Source of the DNA: Phycisphaerales bacterium
GTDB lineage: Bacteria > Planctomycetota > Phycisphaerae > Phycisphaerales > UBA1924
Direction of reading: 5' to 3'
NCBI GenBank assembly: GCA_020850415.1
Contig: JADZER010000019.1
Span: 33,912-97,911, forward strand
DNA: 64,000 nt
Position 1 is the stretch's first letter, and each line of letters opens with the position of its first letter. Of this stretch, positions 53,868 through 64,000 are shown piece by piece. Under the pieces are notes generated by a model. That model searched no databases. It saw only the letters and a list, made by a program, of their open reading frames with translations, and was not told where the DNA came from. Position numbers and translations under genes: made by a program.

Positions 53868-55298
53868 ATGAAATCCAGCCGCCTTCCAGCATTGCCCGCC
53901 GCGGCGGGGGTGTACCGGCTCCACGCGGCGGGGGTCGTGGATCCGTGCGCGCGGGCGCAGCCCGGGGGCCCCACGGATCTGCTGGTCGAGCTGGGCGAGG
54001 CCGGCGCCGGGCGGACCGGGCCGGGCTGGTCGCTCGCCCGGCCGATCCGGGTCCTGGCCTGCGGGCGCCCCGCGGATATCGACTCCCACCCCGGTGCGGC
54101 CTGCGCGGTCGAGATCGACCTCGGCCGGTCGGTGCTCCTGCCCGGCATGGTCAATGCCCACGCCCATCTGGACCTCACCCACCTGGGCCCCCACGCGCAC
54201 GACCCGGCAGAGGGGTTCGTGGCGTGGGTCGACCGGATCCGGGCCGGGCGGGCGGAGGAGGCCGGGGCGATCCGGGCGTCGGTGGGACGGGGTGTCGAAC
54301 TCTCGCTGCGGGCGGGGGTCGTGGCGGTGGGGGATATCGCCGGGGCGCCGCGGGGCGTGCCCAGGATCGAGCCGTTCGAGGCCCTGGGCGAGACTGCGCT
54401 GCGGGGCGTCTCCTTCGTTGAGTTCTTCGCGATGGGCAGGGCCGAGGCGCCGGCCCTGGAGCGGCTGGGGGCGTTCCTCGCTAACGCTTGCGGCAGGGGC
54501 GCGAACGCTGCCCCCGGCCCCATCCCCCGCCCCGTCCGTCTCGGCCTCCAGCCCCACGCCCCGAACACGGTCAGTCTGCCCGCCTACCGACGGGCCATCG
54601 AGCTGGCGCGCCGGTTCGGCCTGCCTCTGGCCACGCACCTCGCCGAGACCCCCGAGGAGCGCGAGTTCATTTCGCGGGGGACGGGCCCGCAGCGCGAGAT
54701 GCTCGAGCGGTTCGGGATCTGGGACGATGCGATCTTGGAACACCTGGGGCGCGGGCGCACGCCGGTGGAGCACCTCGCGGGCGTGCTGGCCAGCGAGCCC
54801 TTCGTGGTTGCGCACCTCCACGACGCGGGGCCGGGGCCGGCGGGTGCGTTCCAAACGCTCGTCGGCGCGCGGGCCACCGTGGTCTACTGCCCCCGCGCGG
54901 GGGAGTACTTCCAGGCTGCCCGGTCCTTCGGGCCTCACCGCTACCGCGAGATGCTCGCGGCTGGGGTCAATGTCTGCCTCGGCACCGACTCGGTCGTGAA
55001 TCTGCCGCCGGGCGTGGACGGTCCCGACGGCCCGGGGTTGAGCGTTCTGGACGAGGCGAGGCTGCTCTTCCGGCGCGACGGGGCCGACGCGGGGATGCTC
55101 GTCCGGATGATGACGGTGAACGGCTGCCGGGCCCTGGGGCTGGGCGAGGCAATCTGTTCCCTGGGCGAGGGCGCCGAGCCGGGGGGCCTAGTGGCGGTGG
55201 CGGCGGGGGAGGGGGACGGGCCCCCGGCCGAGCGTGTGCTCGGATCGGACGCGCCCGCCGCACTGCTCGCGATCAGCCCAGTTTCCTCAGCTTCGTGA
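53868..55298 (+). CDS. Amidohydrolase-family protein (deaminase-like)
   Basis: 476 aa metal-dependent hydrolase of the amidohydrolase superfamily. Metal-binding motif NAHAHLDLTHL, then LGLQPHAPNTVS (His), LATHLAETPEEREF (His/Glu), a later AHLHDAG and the metal Asp in VCLGTDSVVN. The order matches the MtaD/SsnA/aminodeoxyfutalosine deaminase branch that removes amino groups from purine-like substrates. The substrate cannot be fixed from sequence, but a role in the futalosine menaquinone route is one option. GGGAGAG precedes the ATG. The last 26 bp overlap the convergent NHL gene. Confidence 0.85.
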   Translation: MKSSRLPALPAAAGVYRLHAAGVVDPCARAQPGGPTDLLVELGEAGAGRTGPGWSLARPIRVLACGRPADIDSHPGAACAVEIDLGRSVLLPGMVNAHAHLDLTHLGPHAHDPAEGFVAWVDRIRAGRAEEAGAIRASVGRGVELSLRAGVVAVGDIAGAPRGVPRIEPFEALGETALRGVSFVEFFAMGRAEAPALERLGAFLANACGRGANAAPGPIPRPVRLGLQPHAPNTVSLPAYRRAIELARRFGLPLATHLAETPEEREFISRGTGPQREMLERFGIWDDAILEHLGRGRTPVEHLAGVLASEPFVVAHLHDAGPGPAGAFQTLVGARATVVYCPRAGEYFQAARSFGPHRYREMLAAGVNVCLGTDSVVNLPPGVDGPDGPGLSVLDEARLLFRRDGADAGMLVRMMTVNGCRALGLGEAICSLGEGAEPGGLVAVAAGEGDGPPAERVLGSDAPAALLAISPVSSAS

Positions 55299-56319
55299 CC
55301 CGCCCGACCTCCACCCACTCGACGATGAAGATGTTGCCCTGGTGGTCGAAGATGCCGCTGTGGGGGGCGATGAACTGGCCCGGCACGAACTTCTCCCGGG
55401 GCTCGGCGCGCAGCCCGTAGTTCGTCCCGTCGCCGAGGTGCGTGATGAGCGTGTTGTCCTTGCCGAAGATCGAGACGCGGGCCTCGAGGTCGGGGATGAG
55501 CAGGTCCGAGCCGCGGGTGTGGAAGTGGCACGGCAGGCGCAGCTCGTCGGTCACTACGCCGAGCACCCGCCCGTCGAGGGTGAAGCGCTGGATGCGACGG
55601 TTCGACCGGTCGGCGACGATCAGCTCGGGCTGGTCGTGGCGGGTGTCGACCATGAGCCCGTGCGGGCACGAGACCTGCCCGAGCTGGTTGCCCGGCCCGC
55701 CGAAGGAGCGGAGATACTCGGCCTTGGCGTTGTAGAGGTGGATCCAGCTCTTGCCGTAGCCGTCGGCGACATAGAAGTCCCCGTTGGGGGCGACGGCGAT
55801 GTTGGTCGGGCGGTACTCGTCCTGGCTCGCGTAGAGGCCCGAAGCCTCCGGCACGCCGAGGCGCCAAACATCCTTCCCGTCGAGGGTCGTCTTCACGACC
55901 AGGTGCCGGTTGGGGTCGCACAGGTAGAGGAACTCCTCGGCGCCCTCCTTGTTCAGGTGCAGGCCATGGGCCCCGCCCTTGAACTCGGCCCCCCAGCTCG
56001 TGATGAACTTGCCGTCGGCGTCGAAGACGACGATCGCGTCGTCCGAGTCGCTGGTCGCGTGGACGGTGTGCTTGATGTAGATGCGTCCGCGGCTGTCCTC
56101 GCACACGCCGTGGGTGTTGCCGTAGCGGATGTGGGCGGGCAGCCCGCCCCAGTCGTGCTCGCACTCGTACTGGTGGTCTCCCGCGCCCAGGACGATCGGC
56201 CCGAGCCCGGACTTGTCCGACGCCCGCACGAAGAACGGGAACACGCCCAGGGCCGACGCCGCCCCCGCGGTCTGGAGGAACTCCCGGCGTGAACGACCCG
56301 ACGACCCTGGCTGCGGCAT
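55273..56319 (-). CDS. Tat-exported NHL-repeat beta-propeller protein
   Basis: 348 aa. The N-terminus SGRSRREFLQTAGAASALGVF is a Tat signal with the RRxFL core, so it is exported folded. The rest has about six NHL-type blades: HGVCEDSRGRIYIKHT, AIVVFDADGKFITSWG, PTNIAVAPNGDFYVADGYG, LIVADRSNRRIQRFTLDGRVLG, SGIFDHQGNIFIVEW. Similar planctomycete proteins are annotated as peptidyl-alpha-hydroxyglycine lyase-like or 6-bladed propellers without known activity. AAGGAG precedes the ATG. It diverges from the sialidase-like gene 44 bp away. Confidence 0.85.
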   Translation of the reverse strand: MPQPGSSGRSRREFLQTAGAASALGVFPFFVRASDKSGLGPIVLGAGDHQYECEHDWGGLPAHIRYGNTHGVCEDSRGRIYIKHTVHATSDSDDAIVVFDADGKFITSWGAEFKGGAHGLHLNKEGAEEFLYLCDPNRHLVVKTTLDGKDVWRLGVPEASGLYASQDEYRPTNIAVAPNGDFYVADGYGKSWIHLYNAKAEYLRSFGGPGNQLGQVSCPHGLMVDTRHDQPELIVADRSNRRIQRFTLDGRVLGVVTDELRLPCHFHTRGSDLLIPDLEARVSIFGKDNTLITHLGDGTNYGLRAEPREKFVPGQFIAPHSGIFDHQGNIFIVEWVEVGRVTKLRKLG

Positions 56320-56363
56320 GTGCTGCTCCTTGCGTGCTGGTGCGAGGTCGATAGAGTGACAGG

Positions 56364-57518
56364 ATGATCCGCATTCTGCAAGCCGCCCTGCCCGCTGCCC
56401 TCCTCGCCGCCGGGGCGGCCGCGCAGGAGGCGGACGGTGGGATCCGGTTCATCGACCTTGCCCCCGACACCGCCCGGCAGATCGTGGTCGACCGCGAGCC
56501 CGGCCAGTACCTCGGCCACCCGACCACGGTGTTGCTCGAGGACGGCCGGACCATCCTCACGGTCTATCCCAAGGGGCACGGGCGCGGGCCGATCGTGCTC
56601 AAGCGCTCCGAGGACGGCGGGCTGACCTGGTCGGACCGCCTCCCCGTCCCAGAGAACTGGGCGACAAGCCTCGAGACGCCGACCATCCACCGCGTCATCG
56701 ATCCGGCGACCGGCGCCAGGCGGCTGATCGTCTTCAGCGGCCTGCACCCGATCCGCATGGCATCCAGCGGGGACGACGGCGCGACCTGGACGGCGCTCGC
56801 CCCCATCGGCCCCTACGGCGGGATCGTCGCGATGGGGTCGGTCGAGCCCCTCGCCGGCGGGCGCTACGGCGCGTGGTTCCATGACGACGGCCGCTTCTTC
56901 CGCGAGGGCGGCACGCGCTCCGAGACGATGACCCTCTACCAGATCGAGTCGGCCGACGGCGGGATGCACTGGGGCGAGCCGCGAGTGCTCTTTGCCGCCG
57001 ACGACATCCACCTGTGCGAGCCCGGCGTGATCCGCTCGCCCGACGGGCGCGAGCTGGCGATGCTGCTGCGTGAGAACCGGCGGGCCAAGAACTCGCATGT
57101 CATGTTCTCGGAGGACGAGGCGGCGACCTGGACCGACCCGCGCGAGCTGCCGCTCTCGCTCACCGGCGATCGCCACGCCGGCCGGTACGCCCCCGACGGC
57201 CGGCTGCTGCTGAGCTTCCGGGATACTGCGAAGGACAGCCCGACCCAGGGCGACTGGGTTGCGTGGGTGGGGACCTACGACGACATCCGCGGGGGGCGCG
57301 AGGGCCGGTACCGCGTGCGCCTCATGGACAACCACCACCGCTGGGACTGCGCCTACCCGGGCGTGGAGGTGCTGCCCGACGGGACATTCGTCCTGGTGAC
57401 CTACGGCCACTGGGTCGAGGGCGAGGAGCCGTTCGTCGCGTGCGTGCGGCTCACCCTCGCCGAGCTCGACGCGCTGGCGACAACCGGGACCCAGACCGAG
57501 GAGGAGATCACCCGATGA
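56364..57518 (+). CDS. Secreted sialidase-fold protein with Asp-boxes
   Basis: 384 aa. A signal peptide (LQAALPAALLAAGAAAQ) precedes a six-bladed propeller with Asp-boxes SEDGGLTWS, SGDDGATWT, SADGGMHWG and the degenerate SEDEAATWT. The family includes exo-alpha-sialidases and many planctomycete relatives with other or unknown glycan substrates. A catalytic Arg triad can be proposed but not proven by eye. TAGAGT ends 6 nt before the ATG, without Shine-Dalgarno. The stop overlaps the next ATG (ATGA at 57515-57518), coupling it to the oxidoreductase. Confidence 0.85.
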   Translation: MIRILQAALPAALLAAGAAAQEADGGIRFIDLAPDTARQIVVDREPGQYLGHPTTVLLEDGRTILTVYPKGHGRGPIVLKRSEDGGLTWSDRLPVPENWATSLETPTIHRVIDPATGARRLIVFSGLHPIRMASSGDDGATWTALAPIGPYGGIVAMGSVEPLAGGRYGAWFHDDGRFFREGGTRSETMTLYQIESADGGMHWGEPRVLFAADDIHLCEPGVIRSPDGRELAMLLRENRRAKNSHVMFSEDEAATWTDPRELPLSLTGDRHAGRYAPDGRLLLSFRDTAKDSPTQGDWVAWVGTYDDIRGGREGRYRVRLMDNHHRWDCAYPGVEVLPDGTFVLVTYGHWVEGEEPFVACVRLTLAELDALATTGTQTEEEITR

Positions 57519-58834
57519 ACCTCAACAGCCCCATGCGTCGCCGGACCTTTCTGTATATGGGCGCGGGCTTTGCCGCGGGCGTCGCGCTCGCGGGCCCCGC
57601 CGGCGCGGCCCGCACCGTCCGGCGCTGGGTCAGGCCCGACAAGCTCCGCATCGCGATGGTGGGCACGGCCAACCGCGCGGGGGCGAACCTCGACGAGGTC
57701 GCCGGCGAGCAGATCGTCGCGCTGTGCGATGTCGACCGGGGGTATCTGAAGGCCGCGGGAGAGAGGTTTCCGGAGGCCAGGCGGTTCGAGGACTACCGCG
57801 AGATGCTCAGCGCGGGCCTGGATATCGACGCGGTGCTGGTCGCGACGCCCGACCACATCCACGCGCCGGCCTCCACCATGGCGATGCGCGCGGGCAAGCA
57901 TGTCTACTGCGAGAAGCCGCTCACCCACACCGTGCGCGAGGCCCGGCTCATGGCCGAGCTGGCCCGCGAGCACGGCGTCGCCACGCAGATGGGCACCCAG
58001 ATCCACGCCGGCGCCAACTACCGGCGCGTTGTCGAGCTCATCCGATCCGGCGCCATCGGCAAGGTCCGCGAGGTCCATGTCTGGTGCGGCAAGAGCTGGT
58101 CCGACGGGCGATTCGGCGAGGTGAAGCCCGCGCCGGCCGGCCTCAACTGGGACCTCTGGCTCGGCCCGGCCCCCGAGCGCCCCTACTGCGACGGGCTCCA
58201 CCCGGCCCAGTGGCGCCGGTTCTGGCAGTACGGCGCGGGCACGCTCGGCGACATGGCCTGCCACTACCTCGACCTGGTCTTCTGGGCCCTGGACCTCAAG
58301 CACCCCGCGCGAGTCGAGGCCTGGGGCCCCGAGCTCCATCCCGACGGCACGCCCAACGCCCTCAAGGTCCGCTGGGACTTCCCCAAGACCGACAGCGCCG
58401 AGCCGTGCACGCTCTGGTGGTACGACGGCGGCCCGCGCCCCGACCTCTTCGCCACGCTCACGACTGCCGACGGCCAGCCGGTGGCCTGGGGCGACGGCCA
58501 CCTCTTCGTCGGCGAGACCGGCATGATCCTCAGCGACTACAACAACCATCGGCTCCTGCGCGACGGCCGGTTCGCCGAGTTCACCCGCCCCGAGCCCACC
58601 ATCCCCGACTCGATCGGCCACCACGCCGAGTGGATCAGGGCCTGCAAGGAGGGCACGCCGACGACCTGCCACTTCGGCTATTCGGGCCCGCTGACGGAGA
58701 CGGTGCTGCTGGGCGCGATCGCCTACCGGGCCGGCGAGCCGATCGACTGGGACCCCCGGCTCATGAAGATCGGCAACAGCAGCGCCGGCAACGCGCTCAT
58801 CACGAAGGTCTACCGCGACGGGTGGCAGGTCTGA
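57515..58834 (+). CDS. Tat-exported Gfo/Idh/MocA-family oxidoreductase
   Basis: 439 aa. The N-terminus MRRRTFLYMGAGFAAGVAL has Tat character. The NAD-binding Rossmann part shows LRIAMVGTANRAG (a modified GxGxxG), VALCDVD, VLVATPDHIHAPA and the EKP motif YCEKPLTHTVREA; the C-terminal sheet domain holds GTLGDMACHYLDLVFWALDL. Planctomycetes have many exported members of this family that act on sugars. Translational coupling to the sialidase-like gene suggests both act on one glycan: one frees a sugar, the other oxidises or rearranges it. A hairpin at 58847 lies just after the stop. Confidence 0.92.
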   Translation: MNLNSPMRRRTFLYMGAGFAAGVALAGPAGAARTVRRWVRPDKLRIAMVGTANRAGANLDEVAGEQIVALCDVDRGYLKAAGERFPEARRFEDYREMLSAGLDIDAVLVATPDHIHAPASTMAMRAGKHVYCEKPLTHTVREARLMAELAREHGVATQMGTQIHAGANYRRVVELIRSGAIGKVREVHVWCGKSWSDGRFGEVKPAPAGLNWDLWLGPAPERPYCDGLHPAQWRRFWQYGAGTLGDMACHYLDLVFWALDLKHPARVEAWGPELHPDGTPNALKVRWDFPKTDSAEPCTLWWYDGGPRPDLFATLTTADGQPVAWGDGHLFVGETGMILSDYNNHRLLRDGRFAEFTRPEPTIPDSIGHHAEWIRACKEGTPTTCHFGYSGPLTETVLLGAIAYRAGEPIDWDPRLMKIGNSSAGNALITKVYRDGWQV

Positions 58835-58846
58835 TGCCTCTACGAG

Positions 58847-58866
58847 CCCTGTGCGCGAGCACAGGG
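58847..58866 (+). terminator. Hairpin after the oxidoreductase gene
   Basis: Perfect 8-bp stem CCCTGTGC/GCACAGGG with loop GCGA, 12 bp after the stop. No T-run follows, so it may be a Rho-type end or a REP-like element. Confidence 0.45.
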
Positions 58867-58958
58867 TCCATCGCCCGTGGCGATGCCCGAGCGCCGGCGT
58901 AGACCACGAGCTTACGCTCGGGCCTCGTCGATCCCGCCCGAGATCCCATCGCCCCGCG

Positions 58959-60242
58959 CTACCCCGGGCTACCCGTGATCGGCCGGGCCAGCAGCTTGTC
59001 CACCCGGCGCCCGTCCATATCCACCACCTCGAACCGCCACCCCCCGATATCGACCACCTCGCCGGTCTCCGGCAGCTTGCCGAGGTGGTGCACCACCAGC
59101 CCGCCGACGGTGTGCGAGATGGACGGGTCGAACACCCCGCCCGGCTTCTCGCCGGCCTCGTCGAGGAACTCGGCCAGCGGCAGCAGGCCGTCGATGAGCA
59201 TCGACCCGTCGTCGCGCCGGGTCAGCGCGGGCTCCCCGGCGTGTCGCTCCCCGGCCTCGCCGATGATCTCCTCGAGCAGATCGCTCAGGCGCAGCATCCC
59301 CTCGATGGTGCCGTGCTCGTCGGCGACGAACGCGATCTGGGCGTTGGCCTCGCGGAACAGCTCGATCGCCCGCAGCGCGTTGGCGGTCTCGGGGATGAAC
59401 AGCGCCGGCGAGACCAGCTCGCCGGGCGTCCTGTCCCCGGCGTGGGCCAGCTGGACCAGCGACACCACCCCCAGCAGCTCGTCGAGGCCCGCGGCCGAGA
59501 CCGGCAGGTGCGTGTCCCTCGCCGTCCTGGCGGCGCGGGTCACCACATCCTCCGGCGCGTCGGGCGCCAGGCACACGACATCTCGGCGAGGGATCATGAA
59601 AGTCCCTGCCTGCCGGTCGGCCATGGCGAACACGCGCTCGATGACCTGTCCCTCCTGGCGTTCGAGCACCCCCGACGCCGCCCCCAGGCGGATGACGCTG
59701 CGGATCTCCTCCTCGCTGACCGACTCGGCCCGCCCGGCCCCGACGCCCATGGGCCGGAGCAGCAGGTTGGTTGAGAAGGACAGGAACTTCACCGCCGGGC
59801 TCGCCATCAACGACAGCACCCGCAACGGCCCGGCGACCCGCCGCGCCACCGCCTCGGGGTGCTCCATCGCCAGGCGCTTGGGGACCAGCTCCCCGAGCAC
59901 CAGAGAGAGGTAGGTGATCCCGACAACGACCGTGCCCAGGGCCAGCGGCCGGGAGATGGGCTCGAGCCTCGGCCACCGGGCCAGCCACCCGGCGAGGTCC
60001 TCGGCGATCGTCGCGCCGCCGAAGACGCCCGAAAAAATACCGATCAGCGTAATCCCGACCTGCACTGTTGAGAGGAACCCAACCGGGGATTCCACCGTCC
60101 GAAGCGCCGCCTTGGCCCCTTTGAGCCCCGCCGCGGCCTGTTCCCGAAGCCGGACCCGGCGCGACGCGACGACCCCGGCCTCGGAGCCCGCGAGCAGGCC
60201 GTTGAGGAGGATGAGCAGCAGGATGATCCCGATTTCAAGCAT
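58959..60242 (-). CDS. CNNM/CorC-type (hemolysin family) membrane transporter
   Basis: 427 aa. An N-terminal CNNM (DUF21) domain with about four membrane helices (IGIILLLILLNGLLAGSEAGVVASRR, TVQVGITLIGIFSGVFGGA, LGTVVVGITYLSLVLGELVPKRLA), two CBS domains (about 205-330; TFMIPRRDVVCL, AQIAFVADEHGTIEGMLRLSDLLEEIIGE) and a C-terminal CorC_HlyC domain (SHTVGGLVVHHLGKLPETGEVVDIGGWRFEVVDMD). Related proteins export Mg or Co, or resist their toxicity. ATG 60242 was chosen at the start of the first helix; the longer frame adds 15 residues without hydrophobic character. Confidence 0.92.
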   Translation of the reverse strand: MLEIGIILLLILLNGLLAGSEAGVVASRRVRLREQAAAGLKGAKAALRTVESPVGFLSTVQVGITLIGIFSGVFGGATIAEDLAGWLARWPRLEPISRPLALGTVVVGITYLSLVLGELVPKRLAMEHPEAVARRVAGPLRVLSLMASPAVKFLSFSTNLLLRPMGVGAGRAESVSEEEIRSVIRLGAASGVLERQEGQVIERVFAMADRQAGTFMIPRRDVVCLAPDAPEDVVTRAARTARDTHLPVSAAGLDELLGVVSLVQLAHAGDRTPGELVSPALFIPETANALRAIELFREANAQIAFVADEHGTIEGMLRLSDLLEEIIGEAGERHAGEPALTRRDDGSMLIDGLLPLAEFLDEAGEKPGGVFDPSISHTVGGLVVHHLGKLPETGEVVDIGGWRFEVVDMDGRRVDKLLARPITGSPG

Positions 60243-60337
60243 GAGTGGGTGGTCGGGCCGATGGGATTCCGGGCTCTTGTGCCCCACTCCCCGGCGGCCG
60301 GAGGCTGGCTATTGTGTCAGAATCCTGCAAATCGGCC

Positions 60338-60366
60338 TTGCAGGTGCGGGCCTCTCGCGTGATAAT
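60338..60366 (+). promoter_or_regulatory. Candidate promoter of the pseudopilin array
   Basis: TTGCAG (60338-60343), exactly 17 bp, GATAAT (60361-60366); the closest sigma70-like match in the window. It lies 176 bp upstream of the first pseudopilin start, leaving a leader of about 170 nt. The 300-bp gap 60243-60542 shows no gene. Confidence 0.6.
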
Positions 60367-60542
60367 AGCGGAGCAGGTTCCTGCGAAGAGGCCGCCGGTC
60401 TGGCGGCTTTGGACCGAGCGGTTGGCCGAGGGGGATACGGTGTGGCCGGGGTGTGGCCCGGCGCGGGTTGTGTTGGTGTCGTCCTCGGGGCCCTGACCGG
60501 CGCCGGACGGAGGACGCTCGCGGGGCGGTAAAGGAGTCGTCA

Positions 60543-61553
<1,011 letters not shown>

Positions 61554-61613
61554 GGTATTAGCCCGGCGTTCCCCGCGACGCCGCACCATCCACTCCGCGA
61601 GGAGGACACTCCG

Positions 61614-62657
61614 ATGCACCGGTCACTGGAGAAGAGGCGTCTGGGATTCACGCTGATCGAGCTGCTGGTGGTGATCGCGATCATCGCCTTGCTGATCGGC
61701 ATCCTGCTCCCCGCGCTGGGCAAGGCCCGTCGCGTGGCGCGCTTGGCGATCTGCGGCAGCAACCTCAAGCAGGTGGGTGTCGCCGTCAACAGCTACGCCG
61801 CGGACTACGAGGACAAGATCGCGTCCTATACCTGGAACGCGGCGCCCGCCGGCGGCGGGTCGCCGAACTACTCGACGCAGTACCCGGACCTGCAGAACCC
61901 GCCGGCGGGCAGAAACGACATCGCCGCGATGTGGCAGCTCACGGACATCATCCGGCGCAAGACCGGCGACGACACCTTCCCCAAGCTCAACGACCGCGCC
62001 CCGCAGCGGCGCTTCAGCCACGCGGTGATCGTCGACTACATGGCCGACAAGATCCCCGAGGAGACGGCGGCCTGCCCGGAGGACCGCTTGCTCCAGCAGT
62101 GGCAGCGCGACCCCGACGATTACCCTGACTTCAGTGATCAGCAGGGCGGGGACGCCTACTCGCGCCAGTTCCCCTACGCGTCCAGCTACCAGTTCGTCCC
62201 GGCCTCGTGGGCGCCGGACAAGAGGACACCCAAGTACCAAACGGTCTATCAGTATGTGCAGGACCACGACCTTTTCTGGTTCCCCCAGTGCCCGCTCGGC
62301 AATCGCCAGATCCGCGAGGTAGATTTCCCAGCGTCCAAGGTCCAGATGTTCGACTTCTACGACCGGCACGGCGGGGCGAAGGAGCAGTTCTACGCCTACG
62401 ACGACGCCAAGACCGACATCCTCTTCTTCGACGGCTCCGTCCGGTTTCTCCAGACCGGCGATGCCAACAAGAGCTGGCGGCCCAACGCCCCGCAGAACCA
62501 GACCTCCACGCTCATGTGGTACAGGCCCAACCCCGTCTACGAGCCGCCCGCCCGCAACGGCAACATCGATCAGAACCTCGAGACCTACTTCCGCTGGACC
62601 CGCGAGGGCCTCCACGGCATCGATTACGGCGGCGGCGCGGTCAACTACAACGACTGA
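61614..62657 (+). CDS. Prepilin-type pseudopilin-like protein 2 of the array
   Basis: 347 aa, paralogue of its two neighbours. N-terminal [19 protein letters not shown] and [31 protein letters not shown]; then an insertion [15 protein letters not shown] relative to protein 1. Conserved middle [20 protein letters not shown] and [22 protein letters not shown] motif [20 protein letters not shown]. Its C-terminus ([36 protein letters not shown]) differs from proteins 1 and 3, which resemble each other there. GAGGA before the ATG. 60-bp gap after gene 1, strong terminator after its end. Confidence 0.9.
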   Translation: MHRSLEKRRLGFTLIELLVVIAIIALLIGILLPALGKARRVARLAICGSNLKQVGVAVNSYAADYEDKIASYTWNAAPAGGGSPNYSTQYPDLQNPPAGRNDIAAMWQLTDIIRRKTGDDTFPKLNDRAPQRRFSHAVIVDYMADKIPEETAACPEDRLLQQWQRDPDDYPDFSDQQGGDAYSRQFPYASSYQFVPASWAPDKRTPKYQTVYQYVQDHDLFWFPQCPLGNRQIREVDFPASKVQMFDFYDRHGGAKEQFYAYDDAKTDILFFDGSVRFLQTGDANKSWRPNAPQNQTSTLMWYRPNPVYEPPARNGNIDQNLETYFRWTREGLHGIDYGGGAVNYND

Positions 62658-62701
62658 TCCCCCACCCCGGGCGGCACCCACGCCACATACACGCTACCTC
62701 G

Positions 62702-62730
62702 CGCCGGCCCGGTTACGCACCGGGCCGGCG
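62702..62730 (+). terminator. Terminator after pseudopilin 2
   Basis: Perfect 12-bp stem CGCCGGCCCGGT with its complement around TACGC, followed by TTGTTGG. It means gene 3 needs its own promoter. The rest of the 322-bp gap (62731-62979) has GC-rich palindromes near 62905 but no gene. Confidence 0.7.
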
Positions 62731-62979
62731 TTGTTGGCGGGCGGACGCTCTCCCCGGCGCACCCGGCCCCGCCCGGTTGGTCCTGGCCCGTGGCCGGTCC
62801 GATCCCGGGACCTCCGGCGGCTTCCCACCCATCGGTCCCCGCACCAGCTGTCCGACCCAATCGGCTCGCGGGGCTGGTGATCGCGGCAGTTTCTGGTAGC
62901 ATCGCGGGGCGGGCGGCTCCGCCCGCGAGCGGATTGTGTTCCCATGCTCCAACCCGTGGCACACTGAGAGGACCCGCCG

Positions 62980-64000
62980 ATGACTGGACTCCGACACCGC
63001 AACCGGGCAGGCTTCACACTGATCGAACTGCTGGTGGTGATCGCGATCATCGCCTTGCTGATCGGCATCCTGCTCCCCGCGCTGGGCAAGGCCCGTCGCG
63101 TGGCGCGCTTGGCGATCTGCGGCAGCAACCTCAAGCAGGTGGGCGTCGCTGTCAACAGCTACGCCGCGGACTATGAGGACAAGATCGCGTCCTATACCTG
63201 GCAGGCCCCCATGGTCGCCGGCGGGTCGCCGAACTACACCACAGAGTACCCGGACCTCCAGAACCCGCCCCTGGGCCGGAACGACATCGCCGCGATGTAC
63301 CAGCTCACCGACATCATCCGAAGGAAAACCGGGGACGATACCTTCCCCAGCCTCAACAACCGGGCCGCCCAGCGGCGCTTCAGCCACGCGGTGATCATCG
63401 ACTACATGGCGGACAAGATCCCCGAGGAGACGGCCGCCTGCCCGGAGGACCGCCTGCTCCAGCAGTGGCAGCGCGACCCGGACGACTACCCAGATCTCAA
63501 CGAGCAGGGTGGCGACGCGTACAACCGCCAGGCTCCGTACATGTCCAGCTACCAGTTCGTGATTGCCTCTTGGGCGCCGGACAAGAGGTTCGGCGGCATA
63601 CCGACGATCACGCCCTACACGCCGAACCACGACCTGTTCGTCTTCCCGCAGTATCTGCGGCTCGGCGAGCGTCAGATCCGCGAGGTGGACTTCCCCGCCT
63701 CCAAGGTGCAGATGTTCGATTTCTACGACCGGCACGGCGGGGCGAAAGAGCAGTTCTACGCCTACGACGACGCGAAGACCGACTTGCTCTTTTTCGACGG
63801 CTCGGTCCGCTTCCTTCAGACCGGCGACGCGAACCCCGGCTGGCGCCCCAACAACCCAACGAACAAGACCCCTTCCGTCACGGACTATGTCCCCAACACG
63901 ATCTTCGAGCCGCCCGCCCGGAACGGCGCCCGGGACAACGGCCTGGGGACCTACTTCCGCTTCACCCGCGAGGGGCTCCACGGCATCGACTACGGCGGCG
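62980..64000 (+). CDS. Prepilin-type pseudopilin-like protein 3 of the array, 3'-truncated by window edge
   Basis: 340 codons visible, no stop before the window ends. N-terminus [20 protein letters not shown]; the first ~60 residues after the prepilin site are nearly identical to protein 2, also in DNA (about four differences in 180 bp), including [16 protein letters not shown]. The DG motif is [17 protein letters not shown]. The C-terminal part [41 protein letters not shown] resembles protein 1. ATG with GAGAGG upstream. The frame breaks off at the same point where proteins 1 and 2 have only 5-8 residues left, so almost the whole gene is present. Confidence 0.88.
   Translation, partial: MTGLRHRNRAGFTLIELLVVIAIIALLIGILLPALGKARRVARLAICGSNLKQVGVAVNSYAADYEDKIASYTWQAPMVAGGSPNYTTEYPDLQNPPLGRNDIAAMYQLTDIIRRKTGDDTFPSLNNRAAQRRFSHAVIIDYMADKIPEETAACPEDRLLQQWQRDPDDYPDLNEQGGDAYNRQAPYMSSYQFVIASWAPDKRFGGIPTITPYTPNHDLFVFPQYLRLGERQIREVDFPASKVQMFDFYDRHGGAKEQFYAYDDAKTDLLFFDGSVRFLQTGDANPGWRPNNPTNKTPSVTDYVPNTIFEPPARNGARDNGLGTYFRFTREGLHGIDYGG

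Overview
The window is a high-GC bacterial chromosome segment that reads as a planctomycete, most likely class Phycisphaerae. Pointers are three tandem pseudopilin-like genes of the planctomycete prepilin/H-X9-DG type at the right end, a second H-X9-DG protein behind an ECF sigma factor, Tat-exported NHL-repeat and Gfo/Idh/MocA proteins, a histone-H1-like tail on an HU protein, a long low-complexity N-terminus on Rho, and small membrane proteins ending in a zinc ribbon. Lineage is inferred from gene content only; there is no rRNA gene in the window.

Layout. 1-3713: end of a TrkH potassium transporter and a secreted LamG+GH32 fructan hydrolase. 3724-20590: a 16.9 kb integrative island inserted into the 3' half of a tRNA-Lys(CTT) gene, bounded by exact 76-bp direct repeats. 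It carries two conserved hypothetical genes, a membrane-anchored GAF-like sensor with a coupled small protein, a truncated MmeI-like methylase remnant, a type I restriction-modification operon (hsdR, hsdS, hsdM) interleaved with four non-standard genes (a nucleotidyl-cyclase-like protein, an FRG-domain protein and two unknowns), then an excisionase-like HTH, a TOPRIM/RecA-like replication protein and a tyrosine recombinase. The att core lies inside the recombinase reading frame: integration replaces its last 72 residues with 6 residues read from the antisense of the tRNA, and the missing tail lies in the same frame at the far left end of the island.

20618-34484 is core genome: rpmF-plsX-fabH, dinB-like, an OmpH/Skp-like protein, an M29 aminopeptidase, rlmN, pgi, ppa-hpt, a PH-domain/dephospho-CoA kinase fusion, and rho. 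Here rlmN and pgi carry in-frame insertions of palindromic or short-tandem repeat DNA, and related repeats sit in the intergenic spaces. 34601-49300: envelope and secreted proteins, YeaH/YhbH, an M50 protease, rpmI-rplT, two divergent ECF sigma operons with putative membrane regulators, and an M28 peptidase. 49642-60242: HU, a phosphodiesterase-like protein, a 2-hydroxyacid dehydrogenase, a FAH-family protein, an OmpA-like lipoprotein, an amidohydrolase, an NHL protein, a sialidase-like/oxidoreductase pair and a CNNM/CorC-type transporter. 60543-64000: the pseudopilin array, cut by the window edge.

Many single genes have a TANNNT hexamer ending 5-7 nt before the start codon and no Shine-Dalgarno sequence, which suggests widespread leaderless mRNAs, while operon-internal genes use ATGA/GTGA overlaps or clear Shine-Dalgarno sites.
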